DNA of 64,000 bases from Chionis minor (Eukaryota; Chordata; Aves; Charadriiformes; Chionididae). Where the stretch lies: assembly GCA_013398295.1 (NCBI GenBank), contig VZSF01012080.1:682001-746000 (forward strand), given 5' to 3'. Positions 49,539-62,678 of the stretch are shown piece after piece. The notes below the pieces were generated by a model. That model did no database searches. It saw only the letters and a program-made list of their open reading frames with translations, and was not told the DNA's origin. The position numbers were made by a program, and so were the translations under genes. How positions within the stretch are numbered: position 1 is the stretch's first letter; every line of letters starts with the position of its first letter.

Positions 49539-49706
49539 GAGTCATCAGGACTGCCTTGCACAACATGGACAGGGAAGCCAGAGAGCATTATTCCGTTGTC
49601 ATTCAAGCCAAAGATATGGCTGGGCAGGTCGGAGGGCTGTCAGGGTCAACAACTGTAAATATCACACTCACTGATGTCAACGACAATCCACCCAGGTTTC
49701 CTCAGA
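49539..49706 (+). CDS. CDH18: Cadherin-18 exon (168 bp): end of EC2 and EC2-EC3 linker
   Basis: This internal coding exon belongs to a type II classical cadherin, a single-pass calcium-dependent adhesion protein of the cell surface, mainly neural in the case of CDH18. The exon starts with GA, completing a split glycine codon (phase 1). It reads 55 whole codons and ends with a single A before the donor GTATGT at 49707. The peptide begins [12 protein letters not shown], containing the DRE calcium motif. It runs through [12 protein letters not shown], an NIT glycosylation sequon and the linker motif [11 protein letters not shown]. The 168-bp length and phase 1-1 boundaries match the equivalent exon of type II cadherins as I know them. 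CDH18 is chosen because residues such as AREHYSVV and [10 protein letters not shown] match my memory of CDH18 and differ from CDH6 to CDH12. Removing this exon would keep the reading frame. No frameshift or stop is present. A close paralogue is the only serious alternative. Confidence 0.93.
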
Positions 49707-52700
49707 GTATGTACAATTTCAGCATATAATTGATTTGAAAATCATGTTGATTTTCAGTGTAGTAAGAAGCTGTTAGTGAAATCCAATTAGTATTTAGATT
49801 CACAGGGAGAAGGCAGGTCAGGCAGTGTTTGGATTCACCAATATTTTTCAGTTTTCCAGTGTTTTCAGATGAAGCACGGAGATGGGATAGCTAGAATATT
49901 GAAACCAGTGAAGATTTCTGTCCATTAAACACTGACTAAGAGTGACATGGGTGACAAATGAATACTCTTGTCATATATGGGTTATTCTCCAGTCCTTTTT
50001 GAATGTGTATTTCAATAACTGATTTTGATCCCACAAGTGAATTTCATTGTTGCCACGGCAGACAACTACAAAAGGTAACATGTTAAAAGACTGAATCGAG
50101 CATGCCTTTGGCTGCTTCCATGCACATCTATAATTTTTTTTCTTCTGTTTCTTTCTCTATACCTACACAAACATTTAAGATCACTTTTTATATTACAGAT
50201 GGTCCAAACCTAAGCTGTTTCTCACTGTTGTTGAGCTATTGTGGAGTCTGCCTTTATCCTAGTTGAATGAATTGTCAATGTTGATGTCAAACTCAATGTT
50301 CTGGCATGCACGTATGAAAACTATATGCTAGAATACTCTTCGAGTGTCTTACTATGACCACCAATAGGAGGTTCATTTCTATCCAACTCATTGTGTGCAC
50401 ATCGATCTGACACAGCAGCTGGAGTCTTGTAGGAATCTGAGTTCAGTTGACAATTTATTTAAAAGTCTCCTGGAATGTAACTGCATAGCTAAACCCACTT
50501 TCCTTTGCAGATTGGCTCAAGGCCAGTTAGAATATTGTAATCTGGACTCTGACATTGCATGAGCCCTTGTAGAACATAATGGACTAGTAGCTATAGGTAC
50601 ATCCACTGGGAAATGCATTAAGGTGTTTGAATAAGAAGATTTATAAACAATAATAGAGATTGCAAAGCTCTGGGGGAGAACAAAGCTCCCTAGCAATACA
50701 CATTATGTAAAAACTGGTCAAGCAGTAAGAAGGCTCATTAAAAGTGTTGTAGAAATGAATATTTTTTCTGTGCCTCACAAACACATGAAAACATAAAGCC
50801 TTTGAAACACAGTCTTAAATAAAGTATATTTGGTTTTATGTTCCACAAAATTGTCATTGCATCCATCACTGTATTTAATACTTCCTAACTAAGTATTAGT
50901 TAGGCTATTAGTATTAGTAAGGCTTATCTTTGAACAAATATGGCATGTAAAATAGTTAAAGTAGAAAAAAATGTCCTGTTTCCTGCAAACTGAGAGACAA
51001 AAGGATCCTTACTTTTCAGGTTTCAAGAATTGGCCTCTTTTATTTTGAATGGAAGGTTTGGGATATTAAACTGACTGGCAGGCAGAATTGTACATTTGGC
51101 ACATACATTTTTTTCTCTGTATTGATATTTTTTCAGAAATAGAAGAAAAATAAAATGTCCAGGTTACATTCTTTGTATTTTAAGGGATACTAATAATTGC
51201 AAAAAATAACATCAAAAACTACAAAACACTTCACTTTTAATGAAAACATGTTATTTAACAAAGTAAAAAAATGTTTTTTGGCATTTATCATTTTTAACAG
51301 AAAATATTAATCCTAGAAAAGGTCTTGTAGAATTAAGACATTTCCTTTACCTTTCCTTACACAGGATTCCTATACCACAGTTATGACTGTAACGTTGCTT
51401 TTTAACTCCTTTTCAATAAGTATAATTTAAACCCTTTACAAAAGAACAGTAGGTATATGTAAGTAATACAGAACAAAAATATAGATGATCTAAAATCAGG
51501 CCATCTTAGCATCATGAACTATTACAATAATATGCAAGTATTGCACTAGTAGAAATAACTTCATTGTTTAGTTTTCTTCTCCTTTCTTTGGATGCCAAGT
51601 TTTTCAGATAAATTTCTCTTCAATATCCTTATTAGACAGAACGCTAAGTGAGACTTGCTGAGGCTTGTCACATTCAGAACTGAATTCAAGGGAAGTGCTA
51701 ACCAAAACTGCATATATCACGTGTATAACCCTTGGGACAGGCTGAGTCTCAGTTAAACCACAGACTCTCTTTTGGTTAGTTTCCTTTTATCCATTACCAT
51801 GCTTCTGAGTTTTAAACCTGACTCTAACTGTATGCATACTTGACTTGAGCACAAGCTGGGAAGTACATCTGATTGATGCTTTTATTATTTGTTTTATTTA
51901 GAAATATGCTTTAACGTACATATTTAAAAGATTATCTCTTTCTGGCTTTGGTCAATCAGTGTTCACTAGAGATGCATATGAAATAAGTTATGCAGGATTT
52001 GTCCTTCTTAAAGAAACACTTTAAAAATGTATTTAAAACTTAGAAATAGAGATTGTAAATATATCTACTTAAATGAATTTACTATGGGGTTTTTTGTACT
52101 TACTCTAAATATAGCTGACTTTCTTTCAAAGAACTTACTGACAGAAGAGCTACAGTTTTCCAAAATATCAAAAAGTATCTTGGAGGAAGAACGTGAAACT
52201 TTACTGCACACCATTAGCAGTCTGATGGTTGCAGTTCTGAAATACATGGTAATAATGAACTCTGGAATAAGAAACAGCTGAAAAATTTTGCTCGCAATAC
52301 ACAGTAGTATGTCTCAAGAGTAGGCATGCAGTTGTTAATTCAGAAGGAGAATAACCTGAAACCTCAAATACATTTTGCTTATCAATTATGTTAGTGCATC
52401 TTTTACAGTGCTGATTTTTCTTCATTACCATAGTTTTCCTTTCTTTAGAGAGCCCAGTTATAAATGGACTATCTATTTAATGTAAGCTGACGGACAGTGC
52501 TCTGCATGGGAATATTTTTGCTTTTCAGTAATCAACATCTCTCAGTTGTTTTAGTTTTAACACTGATGGGTCCACTTGGTTGATGGCTGAGTGCCCTATT
52601 TTCATAGTCATAAATTTATTTCAGTAATCTGATAGAAAATGTTCCATCTGCTGATGACACTCTTATCAGCCTTGAGTCACATCAGAATTTTTTGTATGCT

Positions 52701-55700
52701 TTTTTTTTCATTAATTCTCTTTGGTCTTGTTTAGGATTAATAAATTATGCATGTTTTGGTTTGTTTAGGATGAATAGATTTTGATTGCATCGAGATCATC
52801 ACACTAGGCAGATACTTTCACTGACATGTTTTGTACATCAAATGCTAATGATTACATTCTGGACAGTGTGTAGGAGATCTTTAGTTATTGTGCTTAGAGT
52901 CTTAATTTTACAAGGACATTGTTTCCGTGATACCCCATTTGTAGATTTTGTTGTTTGATGCATCTAGCTCAGTTCTTTAGGATAAAGCAGAATTTAAATA
53001 CGAGTCATGGCTTAAAACATTTTTATAAAGCTTGATTGTTGAGGTTTGGTTGTTTCATGGCAGTATATAGACATAATGGGAAATTTGCATAATTAGTTTG
53101 GCTTCACTTTTTACAGTGTCATTGTATGAAAAGTACACAGCCATGTTTAAACAGGAATGTTGTATGAATATACTCCAGTTAGTTCTCAAAAACTAAGCTC
53201 ACATCCCAGAAGTAGACATTAACTCTGTTCTGTGCTAGTGATGTGTCTACTGTCCGGTCTTGTTAATATAATTCATTAGCTAATTAAGTGCAAAGGTATC
53301 TGCTGTTCATTTTCTTCTGGAATTTGTACTCCAATTTGGTCCTTTCCATATCCACAGTTCCACGTAGTACATCCAGTTCCTATGATCCCCATATTTAACC
53401 ATCAGCATCCTCTCACTCCCCACGGCCATGCGTTGTAGTGCTGTCCCATCCTCCTGTGGTGACTAGTCCAGCCCCATCTGCCTGCTGATTGACTGCTTGG
53501 CTGCTGCCGAATGAGATGAGTAAAGTGGAATTTTCTCTGATTTTCTTTTAGCAGGATTTTCTCCTCTATTCAACCAGTAATTGTTAAAAGGCTTGTCAGA
53601 TCCTAATATCTTTGAGGCCTCTACCCTTCTGTTAGATATGCCAGAAATTTGTCAGGGGTTAAAAGTTACTAGGGACTATTGAATTAAAGTGATTACAGGA
53701 GTTGTGTGTCCTCAAGAAACTCAGATTTAAAACAAAACAAGAAAAGGACTTGATAACTGGTTTGGCTTAAGATTTCTGGCATCTGATCAACTGCACCTTA
53801 AATTAGATTTTGTTCATACCTAGTAATGGAGTTCCCTGTTCATTGTGTTGTTTATGTGATAATGATGAGTCCAGCAATGATCCAATGTCCGAGGAGTAAT
53901 AGAAAGCATTTAATTCTAGAAATTGTTCTACATTTAAATGCTGCTTATTTAATAAGATTGTTTTAATTATAATTAGAGGAATGCCTTTCTCATATTTCAT
54001 GCTACAACTTTTATTACCTATGTGACTATTGACAGTAACTATTAGCTTTAATATACTAAAGGTAAAATGTATTGTCCCAAGTATCAGTTATTGCTGTAGA
54101 GATGCTTAGGTCTTTTAGTAAGACCTTAAATCAGGCTAGAGGGACATGTAGAAAGTTGATTTAAAGCCAGATTTGCAGACGACCCTAATATTTTGTTCTT
54201 CGGAAGACATATTCCTGCATATAACTTTATTTCCTTTCTACAAAAGTGAAGTTACCATCCAGGAAATTTTATTTTGGTCTAATTTTTCTCATTCCTGTGT
54301 TCCACAGACAAGTTTTTTCTACTGCCATATTCACTGTTTGTTTCTGCAGGTGGTTCACAATTTAGGATATGCTTTTCTAGAATTATAGTTTACATACCAC
54401 TAACAATTTTTTATCATATATGTGTTCCAGGATGCCTAAAGAAATACAGACGGTAATCGTACTACTTGATTACTCTTTCCATCTGCAAGATTTAGGGAGG
54501 ATCATTCTGTTGACATCAGAAACAACTCTTTGGGTATATAGTAGACCAGATGAGCCTGGTGTGTATGATCAATCTACTGAAAGGGAATTATTAAGATCTC
54601 ATTAAAAGATAAAATGAGTAACATATATGCACACGCCATGGGAAATGCAAGAAAATTAGATATTTCTAGTTGATAAGGAAATACAGCAGCCTATATTAAT
54701 TTATTTTATGTCCAAACCAGTTATAACTTAAAAATTAAATGTAGCTTCTTTTTAGTACTGTTGTGACATTGAGTCAACATAATAAGATTTAAAGGGTGGA
54801 TTCTCAAGAGAAAATTCAAGGGCTGCTCAAAGAGAATTCCTTTTACTGCACTCTTAAAACACCTCTGGTTAATACTGAGAGTTTTCTGCAAAACTGAATT
54901 CTTGCCCAACATGCTGATCTCAGCTAACTTGAAACAAAGATTAATCCAGAACATTCTAGTATATAATTAGGAAATCTCAAATAACAGGTGAACTTTGGTA
55001 TATAAATGACATAGAAATAATTACTTGTAGCTAAGAAACTCTAGCTGTTAGAGCTGATAAGATGTAAACAGTATTTCAGTATAGACTTTTAAAATTTTAG
55101 TGGTATCTACATAAATCAGGTTTTAGTTATTTGTGTAAGAGAAGAAAGGTAGCAATATTTTCTTTTGTTAAGAATGTTAGGACTGTTTAAGATTGCTGTA
55201 AAAATCTGGCAATGCATTTCCTGAGGTGTATATGTTTTAGAAGCTGTGTTCTTTGTTAAAGAAAACAGCTATTAAAACTGGTTATAGTCATATTCAGATA
55301 ATAGTCATGCAGCATAATTTTGGTTCTAACAACTATTTTGCTTCTCTCATATTGTTAAAGGCAGAGAACTTTGTGTTTATAAGGTGTGTGCTCAGGTTCC
55401 AAAGTGAATGACCAGTGAGTGACATTTCCTCTGTGAGTACAGTTGGTGTTCAGTTCAGTATACTGATTTTCTGCCTTTACAAAGAATCATCACAAGCAAA
55501 TCTCCAAGCCTCCGACCTTAATAGTGCTTTGCTTAGAAATGGCTAAAATGTCACATCAGAAACTAAACGTGGGGCAGGTAAATATGAACTAGCCAGCTTC
55601 CACTTCTGTCAATTTTCAGAATGTGAGTTTCTTTCTGACTCTGACAGCCAGGAGCCCATGTAAAGGGGAAAAGTGCTATTATGTGCTTGTATTACCCTAT

Positions 55701-58159
55701 TAAAGTGTGCAACTTGAAAGTGTCAGACCAAGAGACAACAGATAGTAGTCTTAAACATAAGGGAACTATGGTACTTTTTTGATTCTCCAGAAGAAGTATC
55801 TAGAACAAACTGCCTAACGAGGCTGCTGCACAAAGTCAATGAGCTGTTCAAAAAGCAGCTAGAATCAATAATGTCCTGAGGGAGTGGACTGTTAAGAGGG
55901 ACAAGTCTTAGGGATCTGAGTGATCTTCTAAAACTTATTTTTATTTTGTATCTTTCTAGCATGCTAGAATCAATTATTAATCTATGATGTGCTTAAAGAG
56001 GTGGAGTTGTGAGGTGAAGAATACATTACATTAAGTACCTAAGAGAGATGAGATATAAGAAATAAAGTATACGTAGTACCTTTGAGTAGTACATGCTTCC
56101 ATAGACTGGACAACTGTTGTGTAAAGTGATTTGTTTAATTGTCTTCTTTTTCTATTTGTTTGTAAGAAGATTGATATGTTCTCATATTGCACAATATTTA
56201 AAGTTAAATCTAAGAAATCGTTTTCTTTTCATTGAAATCTGACATAAGTTGTTTAATGGAATTTATAACTTAGGAAATCTCATAATATTCTGTTTCCTGA
56301 GCAGGATAAGGTGACTCCCATAATCAGATTTTTACTGTAAAAATTAAAGGAAGTAAATGTAATACTTTTCAAGAGTATTAAATATCTGATTTAAACCCCT
56401 CCTTTAACAAAAATTCATGGCAGCTTGATCATAGTACTGGTTGTGAAATCAAATATAAAGGGAAGCTGGGATGGGCAAAAAAGAATTTATGTCAAAGTCT
56501 GACTAAATATTTGTGGAAAACATGTGTTCTGTATACTGATCTTTAATGCCAGCTGTGTGCATCAACTTTGCTTCTAACAGTAGGATGGAGTTTAGCAGTG
56601 TTTTTTATTTCACTTAATTGAGTATTACCTATGACAATTTCTATGTACAAACGTGATTATTCATTATATGTATCGTAGATATCAAAATTATTTTGAAATG
56701 TTCTGTACAGAAAAAAAAAGAATTTTCTATAAGGGTTCTGAATGAGACAGTAGTAGTTTGAGGAATGAGGGGGGTTGTTTGTTTGTTTTGATTGTTTATT
56801 GAGTGGAGAATTGGGAGCAGGACCACTTTATTTTAAGGATTGTTCTTCAAAACTGCCTTCATTTTCATGGCCTTTGTGACGCTAAATCCCAATGGGAGCA
56901 CAATCCTCGCTGTGCTAATGCCAGGAAAAACTGAACAAACAAACAACAAAAACAAACACAGTCCAAATGGAGTGTATCGCTTTTACAGGTTTTGCTATTG
57001 CTCTCTGCTGACCCAGCCTGCCTGATGTAGCTGTGGTTCCCCTGTAAATGGGATAGAATATGCTCAGCACAGCACAGCTCTGCAGACTGCTATAGATCAC
57101 GCCCAACCATTAAGTTGCTCATTAGTGATGATTATCAAGTGTATATGTTGTTTTTCCCATGTGATTTGCATAGAAAATGTGTATTTGCGTATTCAATACC
57201 TACAGGAAAGTACTGAATCTGAAAATCCAGGAATTACAGTTTCTTTCTGTTTCTGCTTTTAGCCATGAGTGGCTTAAACTTCACACTTTTTACAAGAAGT
57301 AAGGAATACTTTTGATGTCTGAGAATTAGTCAGAAAGTTCTCGGGTACTTTTAGTTATTGTATGTAAAGGCAAACTTGCATAAATTAAACTCTTCACTGA
57401 TTATAATCTAAATCACAAACATAAATTCCAGTTTGCTCTGAGATGTAAAAAGTAGAGGCATGGGGATGCCAAAGTATTCTTCCAGGCAAAGGAGTCTATT
57501 GCATCTAAGAATATTTTTTTTCTAAATTGACCTAAGAGTCTTATGTTATCTGGAGTTTCAAAGCAAGCAAGATGTCTGACTTCTGAAGATCATTTTAGTG
57601 TCCTACATGCAAATAAGAAATAGCCTCACTTACACTTCAAATATTTTTAGAACAGGCAAAAACATTAGTTTAAAGCACAAAAGTGTTAGTTTTGGGTTTG
57701 TGGTTTTTTTTTTTTCAGAGAAGAATAAGCCATACACCATCTTAAAAATTTCTTCCTTAGTCTATCTCTATGAAAGGGATATTGTCATCAAAAAGAATAT
57801 TCAGAACAAAGACGGTAGATACAAAATTGACTGAGCTTCTGGAATCATGGAAGTTACTGTATTCATAAAGATGATGGATTAAAATTGGGTTTATTATATA
57901 AAAAATAAGCACAGTGAAGAGAGATGTAACAAATGTCCAAGAAATGCCGTGAGAAATGGACTTCTAAAAAACTGCAGTCTCAAAAGAGGAATCCAGAATA
58001 ATCCATTACAAGTAATGAAAACAAGCAGCTCTGTGAATGAAGAATAACTTTGTAGTAAAAGGCCACCAAGCAAGTTTGAGCATAATCCCCAGTTGGAGCT
58101 GCACTTTGGTTTTATCAAAGAAGGCTGGCAGTAAAATGTGAGACATAATTTCATGAATG

Positions 58160-58700
58160 CTAGGAACATAGATTGATGTGGGACCTCCAAAAGGTCATCT
58201 GACCCAAATTGCTGCTTCAGTCGTGTTCAGTTAGATCAAGTCGCTATAAGGGCCTTGTCTAGTCAAGTTTTGAAGGATCCTTTTCAGTCTTTTTCTGCAA
58301 AGTTTCTTTACAGGCAGTTGACCTCAAGCATGTACTTGTGAATGGTGTTATTCCTTCCTCAGTGCTGTTATTGAACACTGTGAGATTCCTGTCAAGCCAA
58401 TTTCTCCAGCCTAAGTCCCTTTGAAGAGCAGCCCTGCCTTCCAGCTTACTGACCGATTTTTCCCAAGGTGGTATTGTCCATTCACTTGCTGCAAGTACAT
58501 GCAACACATCATTCAGGTCATTGAGACATTAAATAGTTTTGGCCACAGTTTTGATTCCTGAAAAACTACTTTTAATTGTCTACCAGTTGAATATTGTGCT
58601 CCTAATTACGAAACTTTGAGCCTGGCTCACTGTCCATTTGTTCTCCATGTCTTATGAATTTAGCTCATGACTTGAGTATCTAGCTAGTTGAATGTTCGAG
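58160..58700 (-). mobile_element. Old CR1 LINE, minus orientation
   Basis: The low-coordinate end carries the antisense CR1 3' region (GGGACCTCCAAAAGGTCATC at 58181, GTTTTGAAGGATCCTTTTCA at 58268). Farther along come antisense polymerase landmarks (CCAATTTCTCCAGCCTAAGT at 58398, ACCGATTTTTCCCAAGGTGG at 58452, CATCATTCAGGTCATTGAGA at 58507, CCTGGCTCACTGTCCATTTG at 58621). It is diverged, with internal deletions and no open frame. The octamer tail is not preserved. Confidence 0.78.
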
Positions 58701-59170
58701 CAAAATTTCTTCACATAGCACTTTGATATACATTTAGGATATGGTGGTATTTTATGTTAAGGCAGTCAGTTGCTGTGTTTATCAATTTGTTAGTAGCTAG
58801 ACAAAGGCATCAGAGTATGAGCTGTGCTGCATGAATGAATGAATGCATCAGTTGATTCATCACCAAGCAGTATTTATCCTCTTGTTACTAAAATTATACC
58901 TTGGATAAACAAATAACAAGCAGGACAAATATTTACTTATTTTTGTACTAGTTCAACATTATGCCTCTCATCCCTTCCTTTGTTAAGTAAGGTAATTCCT
59001 ACTGTTCAAGAGGACATTATAACCTAGAAAAGTCAAATATTATCAACAAAACAGATTAATGAATAAAATAAAGTGAATGACACGCTTGTTGAATTGCATT
59101 AAATACTGTCATACTTCTTTTCTTGATAGATTCAGACAAAGAAACGGCTTTTCTGAGTGTAAAACAGCAC

Positions 59171-59201
59171 TGCCTGTAGGTGCCTGTAGGTTGCCTGTAG
59201 G
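59171..59201 (+). repeat. 10-bp tandem repeat, three copies
   Basis: TGCCTGTAGG occurs three times in a row, with one extra T before the last copy. Confidence 0.92.
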
Positions 59202-60344
59202 CTAACGTAAAACATTAGACGATGTAAATAGTTCTAGAGATCAATAAATTGTTTCTGTACCATAATGACCGGTAAGTCATATAGTTTATTAAAAGAAAGA
59301 TGAAGATCATCTATATGTATTTGAACAATGCTTCAATTAGTGTATATTAAAGTCTTGCAAAACGGTATGACTATCCTAAACAGTACATTAACTGGAAAAG
59401 AGTATAATTTACTCGTGAGCTAAGTGAACACATCTGAGTGTAAAAGTATATATAAATACAAATAAAAATTGAGAACAAAATCAACCTCTACAGAGTCTTG
59501 TTCCATAAGCCTCCTCTAGAACAATTTAGCGCATCCCCAAAACTGAAATTTCCACTTTACCACAGTTCCTGGAAGGCTGCGATGCTGGGCACATAGGAAC
59601 AATCTGTTCAACTCAGGGCTCCTACCCTCCCAACCAATCTTTAGAGGGTTGAGACAGACGCATGGCTTACAACAAAGCATCATCAATTCACAGTATACCC
59701 ATCCCATATTATTTTTAATGTCCTATCAAAATTTATTCAATGCCCAAGGAAATGTTCAATTGACCATTTAATCAGTTACTCTACTTTCCAGTAATAAAGT
59801 TTACAACGATTCAGCATTTAGTAAGAATTCCTATTTCCACCACTAGTCTAAATAAAAGTTTATAGTATATTTTATCTAACCTTCATGTTGCTGACTTTTA
59901 TCCTTTTGTTGGTTTTAGATAGTATTGTTTGTAATTATCTGTTTGGCTTATGTCTGTATGAGATATCTTCACGCTGTCTCTGTGAAGCAGTGATTAAATA
60001 CTCATTGGGAAACATTTTTGACCTTATGATCTAGAAGTTTTTATTTTTTTAACAGTTATCATTCCATCCATTTTTTTGAAACATTTCAGCTTTACAAATA
60101 CTGACAATTAATGAGTGATTTCAAATATTTGTTTTGCTTGAAGTTTAGTATTTCAGCATGTTTGAAGCTGGTATCAGTGAAATGATTTTCTGAAACAGAT
60201 GGTTAACACTTGGGGTGTGATAATAAAGCAGAGTGTAGTGTCATGTGGATATATTTGAACTAGCTTGACTATTTGAAAGTCTGTAATTAGTTAACCCTAT
60301 CATATGAGTTATAACACTTCCAGTTCCTGAAGTGGTTTGATTAT

Positions 60345-60389
60345 ATAACATATTCTTTATGGCCACTACATAACATATTCTTTATGGCC
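60345..60389 (+). repeat. 20-bp direct duplication with 5-bp spacer
   Basis: ATAACATATTCTTTATGGCC occurs at 60345-60364 and again at 60370-60389, separated by ACTAC. The copies are identical, which indicates a recent duplication. Confidence 0.93.
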
Positions 60390-62490
60390 CCAACCTTTTC
60401 CTTTTTAGAACACACGTCAGAGCAAAAGTGTCAAAAGACCACATCTCACATTAATTTCAACAATAAGTAAATTCCAAAATTAAGCTCATCCCATCACTAT
60501 AATTTTATGTATGAAATAAAGCAACCAGCAATATGAAAGTGTCAATTGATGTCATCTGTAAAAAGAATGGCAGAGAATTTATTAGGAAATTTTTGAAGAT
60601 GGGTTTTATATGCATGTTTAGGAACTGAATCAAAGAATTAACTATGTGTTTTAATTGAATCAACTACTAAGCATTTTTCCTGTTAGATCAGTGTTGGTAT
60701 TTTCTTTTTTACATGGTAAATTATACTTTTTCTCGGTCTCTGCTGGATATTTTTTGTTTCCCTTGAGATTTCCCTAATGCATGGTAACTTATTTTTTGTT
60801 TTCCTAGGAAACCTCTTTTCCCTTTCAGACTGACAAAGTTTAGTGCGCTCGTCCATGCTTCTCGCACTACTGTTTGTTTATTAGTATTACGGACTAGCAT
60901 TGCAAAAACAATTCAAGACTATAAATAGTTTTAGGAGCCATTATGCAAGGAATTATATAAGTTCATAAAAAACCCTTATATTTTCTAACAGGTGTCTAAA
61001 GTTATTTAGTTGTATTTTAGTGATAACAACCCTTCCCTCTGCAATTGTAACTCCTGTAGATTCATAATTTCTTCAATCCACCCAACAAATAGTGGTTTTC
61101 TGCCATAACGCAGGTTCAGTCTCTGAATTCAACTTAAATTTTGCTACTTTCTACATGCTTACCAAGGGCATCTCTGCAGCCGTGCTTGCTGGTTTAAACT
61201 CAGCAAACTGTAACATGTTAGCTTTGATGTGCAGCGTCTTCTGATGCACTGTCCTGCACCTCGGCGTTGCACTATTGCATTCACTGTTACAGAATGCACA
61301 AGAGGAATACAGAAGAAAGTCTATAGCATTTCAGAAGATACGTATTTAGCTGTCTTTTCCATGTTGGTGGTTGGCCTGTGGTATAAACCCTGCAGACTGT
61401 TGGGGTGGGATTTGGATGGGAGGTTGTTTGAGGGGAAGAGGCAGGTTGGTATGTGCACACCGTCTACTGGATGCATATTCTCCTTTTCAGTGCTGGCAGG
61501 TTGCAGCATCCCTGCTGTGTTACAGCACTAGCGTTATTGGAGAAAATGTCTTTGAGCTGTCTTTTTGGCCTAGTTGCAGACAGAAATTGAGGTTTATGTA
61601 ATCACACTGTGTCTGTTTGCCACTTTTTTCTCCTTGTGGCACCTTCCTGTCCCCTAGGCAATTTTGTACCTGTTAGGAGATTTAATCCAAAAAGATAGAG
61701 GCAGTTAGGAAAATTATTTTTCAAAAAAAAAAAATTCAGTTTCTAATGATTAACCTAACAGGCTATAAAAACACTGAAAGGAGGTCATAGTTGTTATGGG
61801 TACTTTCTATGGGCCAAATTGTATAACACTTTTATGTACCCATTATGTTTATTTTACTTTACCATGGATACCAAACAAAATTTGTGTGCAAAGGATTTTG
61901 TGCTGCAACAGAAACACTGTAAAGTGGTAATGGTAAAATATTAAGATTTGCTACATTTTTCTGTTAAAAAATTTTTTTGAGTGAATATTGCAAAATATGT
62001 ATTAATTCAGTGTTGCAAAATATTGACACAATGTTGCAAAACTGATCAGATTTCAGAAAAAAAAAATTATAAGGATAAGATGCAAATATTTTTCCAGTTC
62101 AAAAGTACTCATTTGACTACTCAATTTATGGTAAGTTGGTGAAGAGAAATTTATTCTGCTTGTGGAAGGAATAAAGTTTTTAAAATACTGGTGCGAAGTA
62201 AGCTTCAGACTTAATTTCTGCTTTATGTGACGAACAGCAAAAATAACTGTGAAAACCAAAATCCTGCATTAGGTAATTTGGATTTTGTAGAGCGAATGAA
62301 GGCATCCAAGTAAAATACTATTCCCTTTTGAATTGTTTCAGGAATCTAAATAAGTTCATAGGTTTATTTGTCAGTTCTGCATAAGAAATACTCTTCCATT
62401 TGCTCAGAAGTTATCAAGCACATAACAGTTTTCTAACTTAGTTTGGCAAGAAAATGTCCAAGCTATTGTGTTGGTTTCTTTCCTCCTTAG

Positions 62491-62678
62491 AACATTATCA
62501 ACTGTATGTTCCTGAATCAGCTCAAGTTGGGTCAGCAGTTGGCAAAATCAAAGCAAATGATGCAGACACTGGTTCGAATGCAGACATGAAGTACACAATT
62601 ATAAATGGTGATGGCTCTGGGGTGTTCTCCATATCTACTGACAAAGAAACAAGGGAAGGAATTCTTTCCCTGAAGAAG
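62491..62678 (+). CDS. CDH18: Cadherin-18 exon (188 bp): first half of EC3
   Basis: This is the next coding exon of the same cadherin. It begins with AA, completing the split lysine codon, and reads 62 whole codons to LSLKK. It ends on a codon boundary (phase 0) at a strong donor, AAG|GTAAGT, at 62679. The peptide starts HYQLYVPESAQVGSAVGKIK, where the PES glutamate is a calcium ligand position. It continues ANDADTGSNADMKY, containing the DAD calcium motif, and ends with a strand-forming segment rich in S, T and K. The 188-bp size is the usual size of this exon in type II cadherins. The wording matches CDH18 closely; from memory only a few residues after NADM differ from the human protein, and they are conservative. 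The exon continues the 49539-49706 exon in frame, and together they encode 119 residues. No disabling change is seen. Confidence 0.93.

Larger units (their letters stand above)
49707..62490 (+). other. CDH18: CDH18 intron between the 168-bp and 188-bp exons (complete, 12,784 bp)
   Basis: The donor is A|GTATGT at 49707. The acceptor is a pyrimidine-rich run ending CTCCTTAG at 62483-62490. It is a phase 1 intron that splits a lysine codon, A from the upstream exon and AA from the downstream exon. Joining the exons gives PRFPQ-K-HYQLY, which reads through the cadherin linker without interruption. The intron contains an old minus-strand CR1 copy (58160-58700), two short tandem repeats (59171-59201 and 60345-60389) and otherwise AT-rich unique sequence in which I recognise nothing. 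A modest GC-richer patch at 53340-53520 was not identified. Confidence 0.92.
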
